Assembly (NCBI RefSeq): GCF_000730665.1
Contig: NZ_BBIV01000002.1
Location: forward strand, 62,001-126,000
Length of the DNA stretch: 64,000 bases
Direction of reading: 5' to 3'
Origin: Pseudomonas plecoglossicida NBRC 103162 = DSM 15088
GTDB lineage: Bacteria; Pseudomonadota; Gammaproteobacteria; Pseudomonadales; Pseudomonadaceae
Below, one piece after another: positions 8,608-17,564 of this stretch. The position numbers and the translations under genes are program-made. Within the stretch, counting starts at the first letter, position 1, and each line of letters starts with the position of its first letter. A model generated the notes under the pieces. The model was not told the DNA's origin. It did no database searches and saw only the letters and a list, made by a program, of their open reading frames with translations.

Positions 8608-9804
8608 ATGATGGCTACTGAATCAGGTATTCATGCAAGCCGGGGCCGCAATGACCGGGCCAGCTTCGATAGGATTACGTTAAGAAGTAGGTGGCCGCAA
8701 GGCGTTATTTATGACCTTGAAAGCACCTCGGATGACGGGTTCTTACTGCTGACGGGGCAACATGATCAATCCATTGCTTTTGTGAGCAAATATGATAGCA
8801 ATGGGACGTGGGACAGAAACTTCGGTACTGATGGTGTTGTGCAAGCACCTGATAGTCAGAATTGGCGTTTTGAACGCGTGATGTTGAAAGAGGCGGGTAA
8901 TCGGTTTTTTCTCGTCGATAGCAAATGGTCGGACGAAGAAGAATCTAACGTGGTTTTAGTCAAGTGCTACTTGGCCGACGGTAGACTCGATGACAGCTTT
9001 GGCAATCAAGGTGAATTTCAGGCTTCGACACAAGAAGCAGGTGTTAGCGCTTTGGCTTATGATGAACAGTCAGGTGCGTTGTATGTAATGATGAGGCCAT
9101 CTTCAACAACAGGAAGTCGCCTTGTGGTCTGGCGAATTGATCAGTCTGGGCATTTTGATCAGGGTTTTGGTGCCGGCGGAGCCGCCCAGGTCGATTTCCC
9201 TCAAGCGGCAACGCTGACGTTGGCGGAGGCGTGGGTTCAGGAAGTTTCTGGCGAAAACCGGCTTTTGTTGACGTTAACCGCAAGCGTTGCCGGAAAAGAG
9301 CATGTTGGCTTTACGCGTCTGAGCGTGAAAGGTGAGTTGGATAAGACATTTGGTACTGATGGATGGCGAATTCAGCAACCCGACGGCCGTTGGGGCGGCA
9401 CATTCCTGGACCCGCAGCAATCCTTGAAATACGTGGAAAAAAGCGATGAGGTCGTCAAGGTATACGGTTTGACCCAAGACGGCGAAGGCCCTGAGTTGAC
9501 CTTCGAGTCTCCTGAAAAGGTTGGGAATGACCGGGGGTGGAACGCTCCGATCTCGCAGTTGGCAGACGGCGGCTATCGAATCATTCACGCATCCATTGAT
9601 CAGGCAGGAGGAAGCACCAGGCCAGGCTACGTGTATCGAGTCAATGATTCAGGTGATCTGGATGTTGACTTTGGGCAAGATGGGCGTTTCAAGCTTGAAT
9701 CAGACTTTGCTTGGACTATCGTGGTCCCGAAAATTGCATTGGCCCGCAATGGCATAGATCTGTTGGTCTGGGTCGGAGACTCGGTGTACGGCATCAAAGG
9801 TTGA
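8608..9804 (+). CDS. Delta-60 repeat protein, second of two
   Basis: This 398-residue protein is a divergent paralog of the preceding gene. Repeats end in WDRNFGTDG, LDDSFGNQG, FDQGFGAGG, LDKTFGTDG and LDVDFGQDG, spaced about 50-90 residues apart. It has no signal peptide or membrane segment. GAGAGG lies before two adjacent ATG codons at 8608 and 8611. The base composition again differs from the host genes. The two genes sit between two copies of the metQ 3' end, so they probably arrived as one unit. Function is unknown. Confidence 0.76.
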   Translation: MMATESGIHASRGRNDRASFDRITLRSRWPQGVIYDLESTSDDGFLLLTGQHDQSIAFVSKYDSNGTWDRNFGTDGVVQAPDSQNWRFERVMLKEAGNRFFLVDSKWSDEEESNVVLVKCYLADGRLDDSFGNQGEFQASTQEAGVSALAYDEQSGALYVMMRPSSTTGSRLVVWRIDQSGHFDQGFGAGGAAQVDFPQAATLTLAEAWVQEVSGENRLLLTLTASVAGKEHVGFTRLSVKGELDKTFGTDGWRIQQPDGRWGGTFLDPQQSLKYVEKSDEVVKVYGLTQDGEGPELTFESPEKVGNDRGWNAPISQLADGGYRIIHASIDQAGGSTRPGYVYRVNDSGDLDVDFGQDGRFKLESDFAWTIVVPKIALARNGIDLLVWVGDSVYGIKG

Positions 9805-9829
9805 TGAGCCGATTGGCCAAGATCTAACA

Positions 9830-9910
9830 GGGAGCGGTGCTGCCGGCGTTCTGATACGCCTGGCAAGCTCTCCCTACAAGAACGCCGGCGCACTCGCGTC
9901 GGCGTTCTTG
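9830..9910 (+). pseudogene. Second copy of the metQ 3' end and its terminator
   Basis: The sequence GCGGTGCTGCCGGCGTTCTGA at 9835-9855 repeats the last codons of metQ (7161-7181; AVLPAF then stop) with one mismatch. It is followed by a hairpin (CAAGAACGCCG/CGGCGTTCTTG, 9877-9910) related to the metQ terminator. It is a short remnant of a metQ-like gene, now the right border of the delta-60 gene pair, and may still terminate transcription. Confidence 0.7.
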
Positions 9911-9930
9911 TTTTCGGTTTCTGCAGCGGT

Positions 9931-10749
9931 TCAAGCGTTACGCGGCAGCCAATTCAGCAGGAACGCATTCACCACCTGCGGATTTTCCAGGCTGGAGATA
10001 TGCCCTGCATCTGGAATGTGCGCCGCCAGGCAGCCAATGATCCGCGACATTTCAGCCGCCTCTTCGGGCGGTCGTGGGATGTCCTGGTCGCCACAGAGGA
10101 CGATGCTTCGTTCTCGCACCAATTCAGCCAGGCGTGGCAACAGGTCGGGCCTGCTGAAAATCAACCGACCCATCGGGTCCAGGCTCTGGCGAATGGTTTG
10201 CGCGTTGCTCGCCTTGAGGTCGGCCCGAAACTGCTTGCGAACCTCAGGTACCGTCTGCCCGCCGGCGTGGAAGAAGATCGGCACGATGATATCGAGCAGG
10301 GCATCGCTGAAGCATCCCGCCGCGCTGGCGGCATCCAGCAGCGCGAAGTATTTCATTCGGGTCGCTTCCGGTTCTGCGCCCAGGTAGGTGTCCATCAGTA
10401 CCAGTCGATCGACCCGCTCCGGGTGGTCGGCGGCCAGTTCGACACCCCACATGCCGCCAACCGAGAGGCCGACCAGGTGGCACCTGGCGATATCCAGCGC
10501 GTCCAGCAATGCCAGATGCTGCCGGGCGAGGGCGCTCATGTCGGTGGTGGTGGCGGGTGGTGCATCAGAGTCGCCATGCCCCCAGAGCTCGGGCACGATC
10601 ACCCGGAAATGCCGTGACAGCGCGTCGATCTGCGGTTGCCACATCGCGGCTGACCAGAGGTAGCTGTGGCCGAGCAGGATGGGGAAGCCTTGGCCCTGGT
10701 CGACGTAGCTCATGCGCGCGCCGTCGATTTCAATGAAGTTCTTCTGCAT
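9931..10749 (-). CDS. Alpha/beta-fold hydrolase
   Basis: This 272-residue protein is an alpha/beta hydrolase of the enol-lactonase/haloalkane-dehalogenase-like group. Seen are GHSYLWSAAMWQPQ after strand 3 (oxyanion region), the nucleophile elbow GLSVGG (Ser near residue 97), an acidic turn in LCGDQDIPRP, and a late DAGHISSLENP motif with the catalytic His. The start at 10749 (MQKNFIEIDGARMSYVDQGQ) fits the family. A further in-frame extension upstream has no family similarity. The substrate is unknown. It is in the same direction as the acylase gene and 31 bases after its stop codon. Confidence 0.85.
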   Translation of the reverse strand: MQKNFIEIDGARMSYVDQGQGFPILLGHSYLWSAAMWQPQIDALSRHFRVIVPELWGHGDSDAPPATTTDMSALARQHLALLDALDIARCHLVGLSVGGMWGVELAADHPERVDRLVLMDTYLGAEPEATRMKYFALLDAASAAGCFSDALLDIIVPIFFHAGGQTVPEVRKQFRADLKASNAQTIRQSLDPMGRLIFSRPDLLPRLAELVRERSIVLCGDQDIPRPPEEAAEMSRIIGCLAAHIPDAGHISSLENPQVVNAFLLNWLPRNA

Positions 10750-10780
10750 CGCCTTGCCTATATAGTGTTGAGAAGAGGTC

Positions 10781-13144
10781 TTAAGGTGCCGGGACCAAGC
10801 GTAACGCGCTCTGCGTCGGGATAATGCCCGTTTGTGCTTTGGAAAATCTTCCGTTGATGTAGTCCTCTGCCTGGTCGGCGTAATGCGCATCGAACGGCAC
10901 GCCACTCTGGCCCACCGGGTTGCTGGTCAGCGCTTGCCCGGCATCGGCAAAGTCGATCAGCCGACGTGTCGATGGTCCGTAAGTGACCGGCCATGGCGCC
11001 GGGCCGATCTTCGCCGAGAGGTTGTTCGGCACCTCGTGGGTTCCGGGCGCGGCGAAGGGGCCGACATTGAACAGCAGGTTCAGCGGTTTCTTCACACCCA
11101 GTGGATGGTTGTGCGTCAGGGTATGCGCCTTGCCCCACTGCCAGCTGGCCGGGTCGTTGCCGAAGGTATCGCGCAGGTGCTTGAGGCTCTGCTGCCAGGC
11201 CTGGCGAACGATGCTGGTGCGGTCGCTGCGCTGGGTCGCACCGCGGGTATTCCACCACGGCGACTCGGCGTCGGCGGCGAGACGCGGCAGGGCGGCATCG
11301 ATGGCGCGGGTGCTGATCAGCACCGGGAACCAGGTATCGCCCAGTTCGTCATGCAGCGCAGCGTAAGCCAGGTCGTAGAGAAACTGGTTGAACAGCGTGG
11401 CGCTGGTGGACTCGACCGGATAGTCGCCGCGCCAGGCCGCCAGTTGCTCGACCAGTTCGTGCTCTTCATCGCCCTGGGCGACCTTGCGCAGGGTCGCCAG
11501 CAACGGCGCCAGGGTGCGCGGGCCATAGTCGCTGGACGTATCCAGCTGCAGGACCTGGCTGTTCTGGGTGTCCCATTTCACCTCGGCGTTGGCCAGGTGA
11601 CGATCGAGCTGACGGCCCCGGTCAGGCAGGTTGTAGTAACCCGGGATCGCCACAGCGGCAGGCGGCTGGAAGTTGGCCGAGACGATGTAGCCACTGACCG
11701 GGTTTTCCTGCTGCGGATTGACGCTGAACGGATAGAAACCCCGCTTGTCGGCCTGGCCGCTGGCACCGTCGAGGATGAATGCCGGGTTTACCCCGTCCGG
11801 GCGGATCGGCAGCTGCGCAGCCGCCCACCAGCCGATATCGCCACGGGCGTTCGCCCAGACGAAGTTGAGCCCCGGCGCTTGGACCTTGGCCGCTGCCTCG
11901 CGCATCTTGGCCAGGGAGTCGGCGCGGTTGAGCTGGTAGAAGCCCTCCAGAATCGGGTTCTCGGTTTCCAGGAATGCCCACCACATGGCGATGGGCGTGG
12001 TGCCGGCGGTGGCGCCCAGCACCTCGTTGACGATCGGCCCATGGGGTGAGCGGCGCAAGCTGATGATCACCGGCTGCTCGCCCTTGACTGCAATCTGCTG
12101 CTCGGTCTTTTCCAGCATTCGCCATTGGCCATCGACCATTACTTGTTCGCTGTCGGCGGGATTGGTTTTTTCCGCGATCAAGTCGACGTCATCGTTCTGG
12201 AACATGGTCAGGCTCCAGCCGAAATCGCGGTTGTGCCCGAGCAGTGCGAACGGGTTCAGCGCCTGGAAGTAGCCATAGAGGTTGAAACCCGGTGCCGACA
12301 GCTCGGCCTCGTACCACACGGCCGGCACCGCAAAGCTGATGTGCGGGTCGCCGGCCAGCAACGGCTTGCCGCTGAGGGTACGGCTGCCGGAAATGGCCCA
12401 GGCATTGCTGCCCTCGAACTGCGGGATGCCGGCCTCGTGCAAGCCGTCGTGGCTGAGGCGGGCCAGCGCTTCCAGGCTCTGCCAGTCGGCCGCCGCCAGC
12501 GGGGTGGCCAGTGCGCCATCGGGCTGCCAGCCGAGGTCGAAGATTTTCAGGTACTGCGGGCCGAGCTGGTCGCGAATGTAGGTGAGGGCAGGCTCGGTGC
12601 GAAACGCGGCGGCAAAGCTGTAGGCCAGGTAGCCGGCGATGCTCAGGGTGTCTTCGGCGGTAAAGGGCCTGGGCGTGATGCCGAGCAGGTCGAATTCCAT
12701 GGGCTTGGGGTGGCCGGCCTGCCAGGCATTGACGCCATCGAGGTAGGCTTGCAGCGCCCGCCAGGCGGGCGCCTGGTGATCCTGGCGCTGCGCCATCAGC
12801 GCAGCCTGCTCGCGGATGCGCAGGCTCCTGAACAGCTTGTCGGTAGGCACCAGCTTGTCGCCGAGCACTTCGGCCAGCTCGCCACGGGACAGGCGGCGCA
12901 TGATCTCCATCTGGAACAATCGGTCCTGGGCATGCACATAGCCCAGGGCGCGGTACAGGTCCTGTTCGTTCTGCGCCTGCAGATGCGGTACGCCCCTGTC
13001 GTCGTAGCGCACGCTGACCGGCGCCTGCAGCCCGGCGACAGCCAGCTCGCCCTGACGCTGCGGCAGCTTGCCTTGCACGTACCAGTAACCGGCACCGGCG
13101 GCCACGGCCACCACCACGGTCAACAGGGTGAGGCTGCGTTTCAT
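10781..13144 (-). CDS. Penicillin-acylase-family (Ntn) amidohydrolase
   Basis: This 787-residue protein belongs to the penicillin G acylase/acyl-homoserine-lactone acylase family of N-terminal nucleophile hydrolases. An N-terminal hydrophobic helix (about 3-21) is a signal peptide or anchor for the periplasm. The first domain has DDRGVPHLQAQNEQDLYRALG and HAQDRLFQME. Autocleavage is expected before Ser246 in FEGSNAWA, freeing the catalytic serine. The family set GDPHISFAVPAVWYE and GHNRDFGWSLT follows. The substrate may be acyl-homoserine lactones or other amides; sequence alone does not decide between them. The start has AGGAG a few bases upstream. Confidence 0.87.
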   Translation of the reverse strand: MKRSLTLLTVVVAVAAGAGYWYVQGKLPQRQGELAVAGLQAPVSVRYDDRGVPHLQAQNEQDLYRALGYVHAQDRLFQMEIMRRLSRGELAEVLGDKLVPTDKLFRSLRIREQAALMAQRQDHQAPAWRALQAYLDGVNAWQAGHPKPMEFDLLGITPRPFTAEDTLSIAGYLAYSFAAAFRTEPALTYIRDQLGPQYLKIFDLGWQPDGALATPLAAADWQSLEALARLSHDGLHEAGIPQFEGSNAWAISGSRTLSGKPLLAGDPHISFAVPAVWYEAELSAPGFNLYGYFQALNPFALLGHNRDFGWSLTMFQNDDVDLIAEKTNPADSEQVMVDGQWRMLEKTEQQIAVKGEQPVIISLRRSPHGPIVNEVLGATAGTTPIAMWWAFLETENPILEGFYQLNRADSLAKMREAAAKVQAPGLNFVWANARGDIGWWAAAQLPIRPDGVNPAFILDGASGQADKRGFYPFSVNPQQENPVSGYIVSANFQPPAAVAIPGYYNLPDRGRQLDRHLANAEVKWDTQNSQVLQLDTSSDYGPRTLAPLLATLRKVAQGDEEHELVEQLAAWRGDYPVESTSATLFNQFLYDLAYAALHDELGDTWFPVLISTRAIDAALPRLAADAESPWWNTRGATQRSDRTSIVRQAWQQSLKHLRDTFGNDPASWQWGKAHTLTHNHPLGVKKPLNLLFNVGPFAAPGTHEVPNNLSAKIGPAPWPVTYGPSTRRLIDFADAGQALTSNPVGQSGVPFDAHYADQAEDYINGRFSKAQTGIIPTQSALRLVPAP

Positions 13145-13230
13145 CGAAACTCCTTGTGCGTTCGGGCGAAAACTGTGGTCCGATTATCGACGGATTCCGG
13201 ACAGAGCATAGCCCCCCGACAGGAGATTCC

Positions 13231-13797
13231 ATGTCCCTCAGCGAAAAGCAGAAAATGCTCAGTGGCCAGCTCTACCACGCTGGCTGCCCCGAGTTGCAGG
13301 CCGAGCAGATCGCCAACAAGCACTGGATGCACCGCTACAACAACAGCGTCGAGTTGCTCAACGACGCCCGCAACGGCCTGCTCGCCGAGCACTTCGGCCA
13401 TGTCGGCGAAGGTACGGTGATCCGCCCGCCGTTCTTCTGCGACTACGGCTACAACATCCGCGTCGGTCGCAACACCTTCATGAACTTCAACTGCGTGATT
13501 CTCGACGTGCTGCCCGTGTACATCGGCGACGACTGCCAGATCGGCCCGGCCGTGCAGATCTACACCGCCGACCATCCGCTGGACCCCGAACTGCGTCGCA
13601 CCGGCCTGGAAAGCGGGCGGCCGGTACGCATCGGCAACAACGTGTGGATCGGCGGCGGCGCGATCGTCCTGCCCGGCGTGAGCATTGGCGACAACGCCGT
13701 TGTCGGTGCCGGCAGCGTGGTGACCCGGGATGTGCCCGTCGGTGCGCTGGTGGTGGGCAATCCTGCGCGCGTGCGTCAGCCGGCCCAGGGGCAGTAG
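13231..13797 (+). CDS. Maltose/galactoside O-acetyltransferase-like hexapeptide-repeat enzyme
   Basis: This 188-residue protein matches the Maa/NodL/LacA acetyltransferases, which transfer acetyl from acetyl-CoA to sugars. The N-terminal Mac region is SEKQKMLSGQLYHAGCPELQ. A left-handed beta-helix follows, with repeats such as IRVGRNTFMNFNCVILD, VYIGDDCQIG and VRIGNNVWIGGGAIVLPGVSIG, and the catalytic His in YTADHPLD. AGGAG precedes the ATG. Its last 22 bases overlap the convergent gene at 13776. The sugar substrate cannot be told from the sequence. Confidence 0.87.
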   Translation: MSLSEKQKMLSGQLYHAGCPELQAEQIANKHWMHRYNNSVELLNDARNGLLAEHFGHVGEGTVIRPPFFCDYGYNIRVGRNTFMNFNCVILDVLPVYIGDDCQIGPAVQIYTADHPLDPELRRTGLESGRPVRIGNNVWIGGGAIVLPGVSIGDNAVVGAGSVVTRDVPVGALVVGNPARVRQPAQGQ

Positions 13798-14345
13798 CAG
13801 CCCACCGCCAGCGTGTTGGACGCGGTCACTTGGCGACCGTCGAGCAAGGCCTTGAGGATCGGCTCGATGAAGCTGTTGCTGGCATTGCACACAGCGCCCT
13901 CGCTGTAGGGGCCGAAGTAGGCGAGGTGGCCCTGGCGGTCCCAGATCGCTACTGCAGGCGAGGCAGGCAGGTGCTTGCTGCCGTGCAGCTGGGCGATGGG
14001 TTGCAGGCTGCCGAGGTTGGCGGGCAGCTGGCCGTGGCTGCCGGGCTTTTGCACGATGTGGAAGGTCACGCCCTGGCCTGCGAACTGGCTGATCAGGTCG
14101 CCCAGGTGTTGCTGGTTGCCGACGTTGCACGGGCAGGCCGGGTCCCAGAAATGCACCACGCGGATCGGGCCGGGACCTGCCAACTCGGTGGGCAGGCGCA
14201 ACTGGCTGCCGTCGAAGAAGGTGGTCTGCTTGTCGAAGGGGCGCAGGTAGCGGGACTGGAAGCTGGAGTACGCCTGCCAGAGGATCGCGGCGCCAAGGAG
14301 CAGTGCGAGCGTGGTCAGGATGGGCTTGATGAGGCGGGTGTGCAT
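13776..14345 (-). CDS. DUF6436-type thioredoxin-like membrane-anchored protein
   Basis: This 189-residue protein has an N-terminal membrane anchor (about 8-25) and a thioredoxin-like domain with VVHFWDPACPCNVGNQQHL; the CPC replaces the usual CxxC pair. It ends in an unusual AVGCYCPWAG. The fold suggests a periplasm-facing redox or metal-related role, but the function is unknown. It is convergent with, and overlaps by 22 bases, the acetyltransferase gene. Confidence 0.72.
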   Translation of the reverse strand: MHTRLIKPILTTLALLLGAAILWQAYSSFQSRYLRPFDKQTTFFDGSQLRLPTELAGPGPIRVVHFWDPACPCNVGNQQHLGDLISQFAGQGVTFHIVQKPGSHGQLPANLGSLQPIAQLHGSKHLPASPAVAIWDRQGHLAYFGPYSEGAVCNASNSFIEPILKALLDGRQVTASNTLAVGCYCPWAG

Positions 14346-14377
14346 GGTTTGCGCTTGGGCCTTGTGGTGGAGTCACG

Positions 14378-14456
14378 GGCCCTATCGCCGGCAAGCCGGC
14401 TCCCACAGGTACGGTGCAGAACCTTGTGGGAGCCGGCTTGCCGGCGATAGGGCCGG
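14378..14456. repeat. Inverted pair of REP elements
   Basis: GGGCCCTATCGCCGGCAAGC and its inverse flank a ~20-base spacer, between the DUF6436 gene and the divergent hydrolase. Confidence 0.9.
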
Positions 14457-14535
14457 TGCAGGTGACACATGCCCCAAGCTTGCCATGATGCTGGCGAGAG
14501 CTGAATATCCCAGATCAATACTCGCTCAGCTGTGG

Positions 14536-15471
14536 ATGTACCCGATGCCTGCTGCCTTTTCCCCCGACCGCCTGCGCCCGAGCCTCGCGCCCCTTGGCGC
14601 ACGCCAGCCTTTGTCCACGCAAGCGCAGGACTATCAGCGCTTTTATGGACTGAACATGCCGGGGCAGAGCTGGCTGGGGGGGTTCCAGGCGGCGGGTTTC
14701 GAGCTGGTCGGGCAGGTCTGGTTGCCGCAGCAGCCGGTCGCCACCCTGTTTCTGCTGCACGGCTACTACGACCACATGGGCCTTTATCGCCATGTGATCG
14801 AATGGGCGCTGAAACTTGGCTATGCGGTCATCAGCTGCGACCTGCCGGGCCACGGCCTGTCCAGCGGCGAGCGTGCCAGCATCAGCGATTTCGAGCTTTA
14901 CCAGCAGGTGCTCGATGCCCTGTTCGAGCAGGCGCTGCAACTGGGCCTGCCGCGCCGGTGGCATCTGTGCGGGCAGAGCACGGGCGGCGCCATCGCTGTC
15001 GACCATGTGTTGCACAAGGGCGCACAGAGCCCCATCGACGGCCAGGTGATCCTGCTGGCGCCGCTGGTACGGCCCCGCGCCTGGCGGTGGTCGAAGTTCA
15101 GCTATCGGGTGCTGCGCCATTTCGTCAACGGCATCGAGCGGCGCTTCAGCGAGAACAGCAACGACCCGACCTTCCTGCCATTTCTCGAAGCCGACCCCCT
15201 GCAACCGCGGCGTCTGCCGACAGCCTGGGTCGGCGCGTTGATGGCGTGGGTCAAGCGTATCGAGGCGGCGCCGCGCAGCTCGCGGCAACCGTTGATCGTG
15301 CAAGGGGAGGCCGATGGCACGGTGGACTGGCCCTACAACCTGCGGGTGCTGAAGGCCAAGTTCGATGAGCCGCAGATCCTGCTGCTGCCCGAAGCCCGCC
15401 ATCACCTGGCCAATGAGCTGCCAAGTATTCGCCAGCGCTATTTCGACTTCATCGCCCAGCGCCTGGGCTGA
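14536..15471 (+). CDS. Alpha/beta hydrolase, monoglyceride-lipase/lysophospholipase-like
   Basis: This protein of about 311 residues has FLLHGYYDHMGLYRHVIEW (HG oxyanion motif), DLPGHGLSSGERASI, and the nucleophile elbow CGQSTGG (Ser near residue 154). The acid and His come in QGEADGTVDW and EARHHLANE. This order matches the serine-aminopeptidase S33/monoacylglycerol lipase group, acting on a lipid ester that cannot be named. The start is uncertain: ATG codons at 14536 and 14545 are both possible and neither has a strong ribosome site. Confidence 0.82.
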   Translation: MYPMPAAFSPDRLRPSLAPLGARQPLSTQAQDYQRFYGLNMPGQSWLGGFQAAGFELVGQVWLPQQPVATLFLLHGYYDHMGLYRHVIEWALKLGYAVISCDLPGHGLSSGERASISDFELYQQVLDALFEQALQLGLPRRWHLCGQSTGGAIAVDHVLHKGAQSPIDGQVILLAPLVRPRAWRWSKFSYRVLRHFVNGIERRFSENSNDPTFLPFLEADPLQPRRLPTAWVGALMAWVKRIEAAPRSSRQPLIVQGEADGTVDWPYNLRVLKAKFDEPQILLLPEARHHLANELPSIRQRYFDFIAQRLG

Positions 15472-16224
15472 TCACTTCAGGTCCGCACCGGTCTTGCCGA
15501 CCGCCAGGCCCGCGCGCACAGCGGCCACGGCAGCCTGGTAGTAAGCCTTGCCCTGCGCAGATTCGGCGAAGGTGGCGAATTCTTCGAGTTCGGCGTCGGA
15601 CAGGTCGCGATAGACATACAGCAAGGTGTTGTCGAGGTCTTCGCCAATCTGGTTCATCAGGCGCTGGCGTTGGCCGTCGAGCATGCTCTGGGCCTGGCTT
15701 GCGCCGAACAGCCCGGGGATCATCGAACTCAGGCTGTCGGCGGCCACCCCGGCGATCGCCAGGCTGACTTCTGCACCGGCCTCGCGAGCGGGCAAGGCCT
15801 GGGCCAGATGGCCGATGATCAGGGTGCGGTTGTCGCTGGCCTGGATCTTTGGCAGGCCCTTGGCGTTCTTGGCCAGTTGGTCCTTGCGCGTGGCAAGCAG
15901 TTCGGCGGCGACGATCTTGCGCCCCAGCGGCGACTGGAAGAAGGCCAATGCCGGCGCGGGGTCGGGCAGGGCGGCGCGCAGCTGTGCCTGGGCCCGCCGG
16001 TCCATGGCCTGGGCCTGGAAGCGCTGGTTGCTGTTGTTGACCAGTGCCTGGTAGACCGCGGGCGGCAGGCTGTTCTGGTAGCGCTGCTGGGCGGCGCTCA
16101 AGGCATCGTTGAAGTGGGCGCGCTGGTCGGGCCAGCCGGCGGCCTTGTACAGTTGATCGAGGCTATCTGCCCAGACAGGCATGGTGCAGATCAGCAGCAA
16201 AAAAAGGGAAAACAGACGGCGCAT
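15472..16224 (-). CDS. DUF2059-type exported protein
   Basis: This 250-residue protein has a signal peptide (about 1-19, cleavage near VWA-DS) and an all-helical body. The C-terminal segment (DLSDAELEEFATFAESAQGKAYYQA) is the DUF2059 hallmark, and a similar segment (ALAFFQSPLGRKIVAAELLA) occurs in the middle. It is probably periplasmic; function is unknown. It is convergent with the hydrolase at 15471, with no gap. Confidence 0.78.
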   Translation of the reverse strand: MRRLFSLFLLLICTMPVWADSLDQLYKAAGWPDQRAHFNDALSAAQQRYQNSLPPAVYQALVNNSNQRFQAQAMDRRAQAQLRAALPDPAPALAFFQSPLGRKIVAAELLATRKDQLAKNAKGLPKIQASDNRTLIIGHLAQALPAREAGAEVSLAIAGVAADSLSSMIPGLFGASQAQSMLDGQRQRLMNQIGEDLDNTLLYVYRDLSDAELEEFATFAESAQGKAYYQAAVAAVRAGLAVGKTGADLK

Positions 16225-16334
16225 TCAGGACTCCTGTCGTCAGGCGGCTATTGTCCTTGGCTCGGCGCCATTTTGTCGAGCTATCCGCGTGGTTCTCAGC
16301 CAAGTGGCGCTGTGCGCCGGCATGGCGAATGGAT

Positions 16335-16970
16335 ATGATGCGCGCCATGCACAACTCCCCTGAAAACCCGATGCTTACGGCCGTCGTCGACGATCTGGCC
16401 ACCCGTGGCTGGTCCCAGCAGGCGCTGTTTTTGCCTGCCGACCTGGTGCGTGCGCTGGCAGCCGAATGTCGGCGCCGTGATGCCGAAGGCGAGCTCAACC
16501 CTGCCGGGGTTGGGCGCGGTGTCGGCCAGGAGGTGCGCGAGACCATCCGCGGTGATCAGATCCAGTGGATCGACCCCGGTCAGGCCGAAGCCTGCGACCA
16601 GTACCTGGAGGCCATGGACCAGCTGCGCCTGGCGATCAACCAGGGCTTGTTCCTCGGCCTTGAGGACTTCGAATGCCACTTCGCCCTGTATCCGCCGGGC
16701 GCCTTCTACCGCAGGCACCTCGACCGCTTTCGCGACGACGACCGGCGCATGGTTTCGGCGGTGTTCTACCTCAATGAAGACTGGCAGGCGCAGGACGGCG
16801 GCCAGCTGCGCATGTTCCTGGCGGATGGCGGGCAGCACGACGTGCAGCCCGAGGCCGGCTGCCTGGTGGTATTCCTTTCCGGCGAGGTACCCCATGAAGT
16901 GTTGCCGGCGGGGCGTGAGCGGTTGTCATTGACCGGCTGGTTCAGGCGCCGCGGCAATGACCCGTTCTGA
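16335..16970 (+). CDS. 2-oxoglutarate/Fe(II) dioxygenase, prolyl-hydroxylase-like
   Basis: This protein of about 211 residues has the double-stranded beta-helix features of 2OG oxygenases. The Fe-binding HxD is in RRHLDRFRDDDRRMVSAVFYLN, the distal His is in SGEVPHEVLPAG, and the 2OG-binding Arg follows in RERLSLTGWFR. It resembles SM-20/prolyl 4-hydroxylase proteins. The target is unknown; in P. putida a related enzyme is known to modify elongation factor Tu, but that role is only an inference here. Starts at 16329, 16335, 16338 and 16347 are all in frame. It overlaps the next gene by 14 bases. Confidence 0.82.
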   Translation: MMRAMHNSPENPMLTAVVDDLATRGWSQQALFLPADLVRALAAECRRRDAEGELNPAGVGRGVGQEVRETIRGDQIQWIDPGQAEACDQYLEAMDQLRLAINQGLFLGLEDFECHFALYPPGAFYRRHLDRFRDDDRRMVSAVFYLNEDWQAQDGGQLRMFLADGGQHDVQPEAGCLVVFLSGEVPHEVLPAGRERLSLTGWFRRRGNDPF

Positions 16971-17454
16971 ACTGCCCAAGGTGCTGGTCAGCGCTTGTCT
17001 GCTGGGGCAGCCAGTGCGCTACGACGGGCGGGCCAGTGGATATCCTGATCTTTTGCAGCGTTGGCAGGCCGAGGGGCGCGTGGTGGCGTTGTGCCCGGAA
17101 GTGGCTGGCGGCCTGCCGACGCCACGTCCACCCGCCGAGATCCCGGGTGGTCAGGGCGCTGACGTGCTCGATGGCGACGCTCAGGTGCTGACGGTGGCGG
17201 GGGAGGATGTCAGTGCGGCCTTTCTGGCCGGGGCCCAGCAGGCCCTGGCACTGGTGCGCCGGCATGGCATCCGGGTGGCGGTGCTCAAGGCGGGCAGCCC
17301 TTCGTGTGGCAACCGGTTGGTCTACGATGGCACGTTCACCGGGGTGAAGGTCGCGGGAGAGGGGGTGACCGTGGCGTTGCTGCGACGCGAAGGCGTGCGG
17401 GTGTTCAGTGAGCTGGAGCTGGAACAGGCGCAGCGGGCGTTGGCTGAGGTTTGA
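16957..17454 (+). CDS. DUF523 family protein
   Basis: This 165-residue protein matches DUF523: N-terminal VLVSACLLGQPVRYDG, then ALCPEVAGGLPTPRPPAEI, and the conserved AVLKAGSPSCGN, with cysteines in SACLLG and PSCG that may bind metal. It overlaps the oxygenase gene by 14 bases, so the two are probably co-translated. Function is unknown. Confidence 0.85.
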   Translation: MTRSELPKVLVSACLLGQPVRYDGRASGYPDLLQRWQAEGRVVALCPEVAGGLPTPRPPAEIPGGQGADVLDGDAQVLTVAGEDVSAAFLAGAQQALALVRRHGIRVAVLKAGSPSCGNRLVYDGTFTGVKVAGEGVTVALLRREGVRVFSELELEQAQRALAEV

Positions 17455-17465
17455 TGTTGACCGTA

Positions 17466-17549
17466 CCGGCCCTATCGCCGGCAAGCCGGCTCCCACAGAA
17501 GGTTGGTGGTGGACCTTGTGGGAGCCGGCTTGCCGGCGATAGGGCCAGC
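17466..17549. repeat. Inverted pair of REP elements
   Basis: GCCCTATCGCCGGCAAGCCG and its inverse lie about 20 bases apart between two convergent genes. They may also serve to stop transcription from both sides. Confidence 0.9.
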
Positions 17550-17564
17550 ACTGGCAACAAAGCC

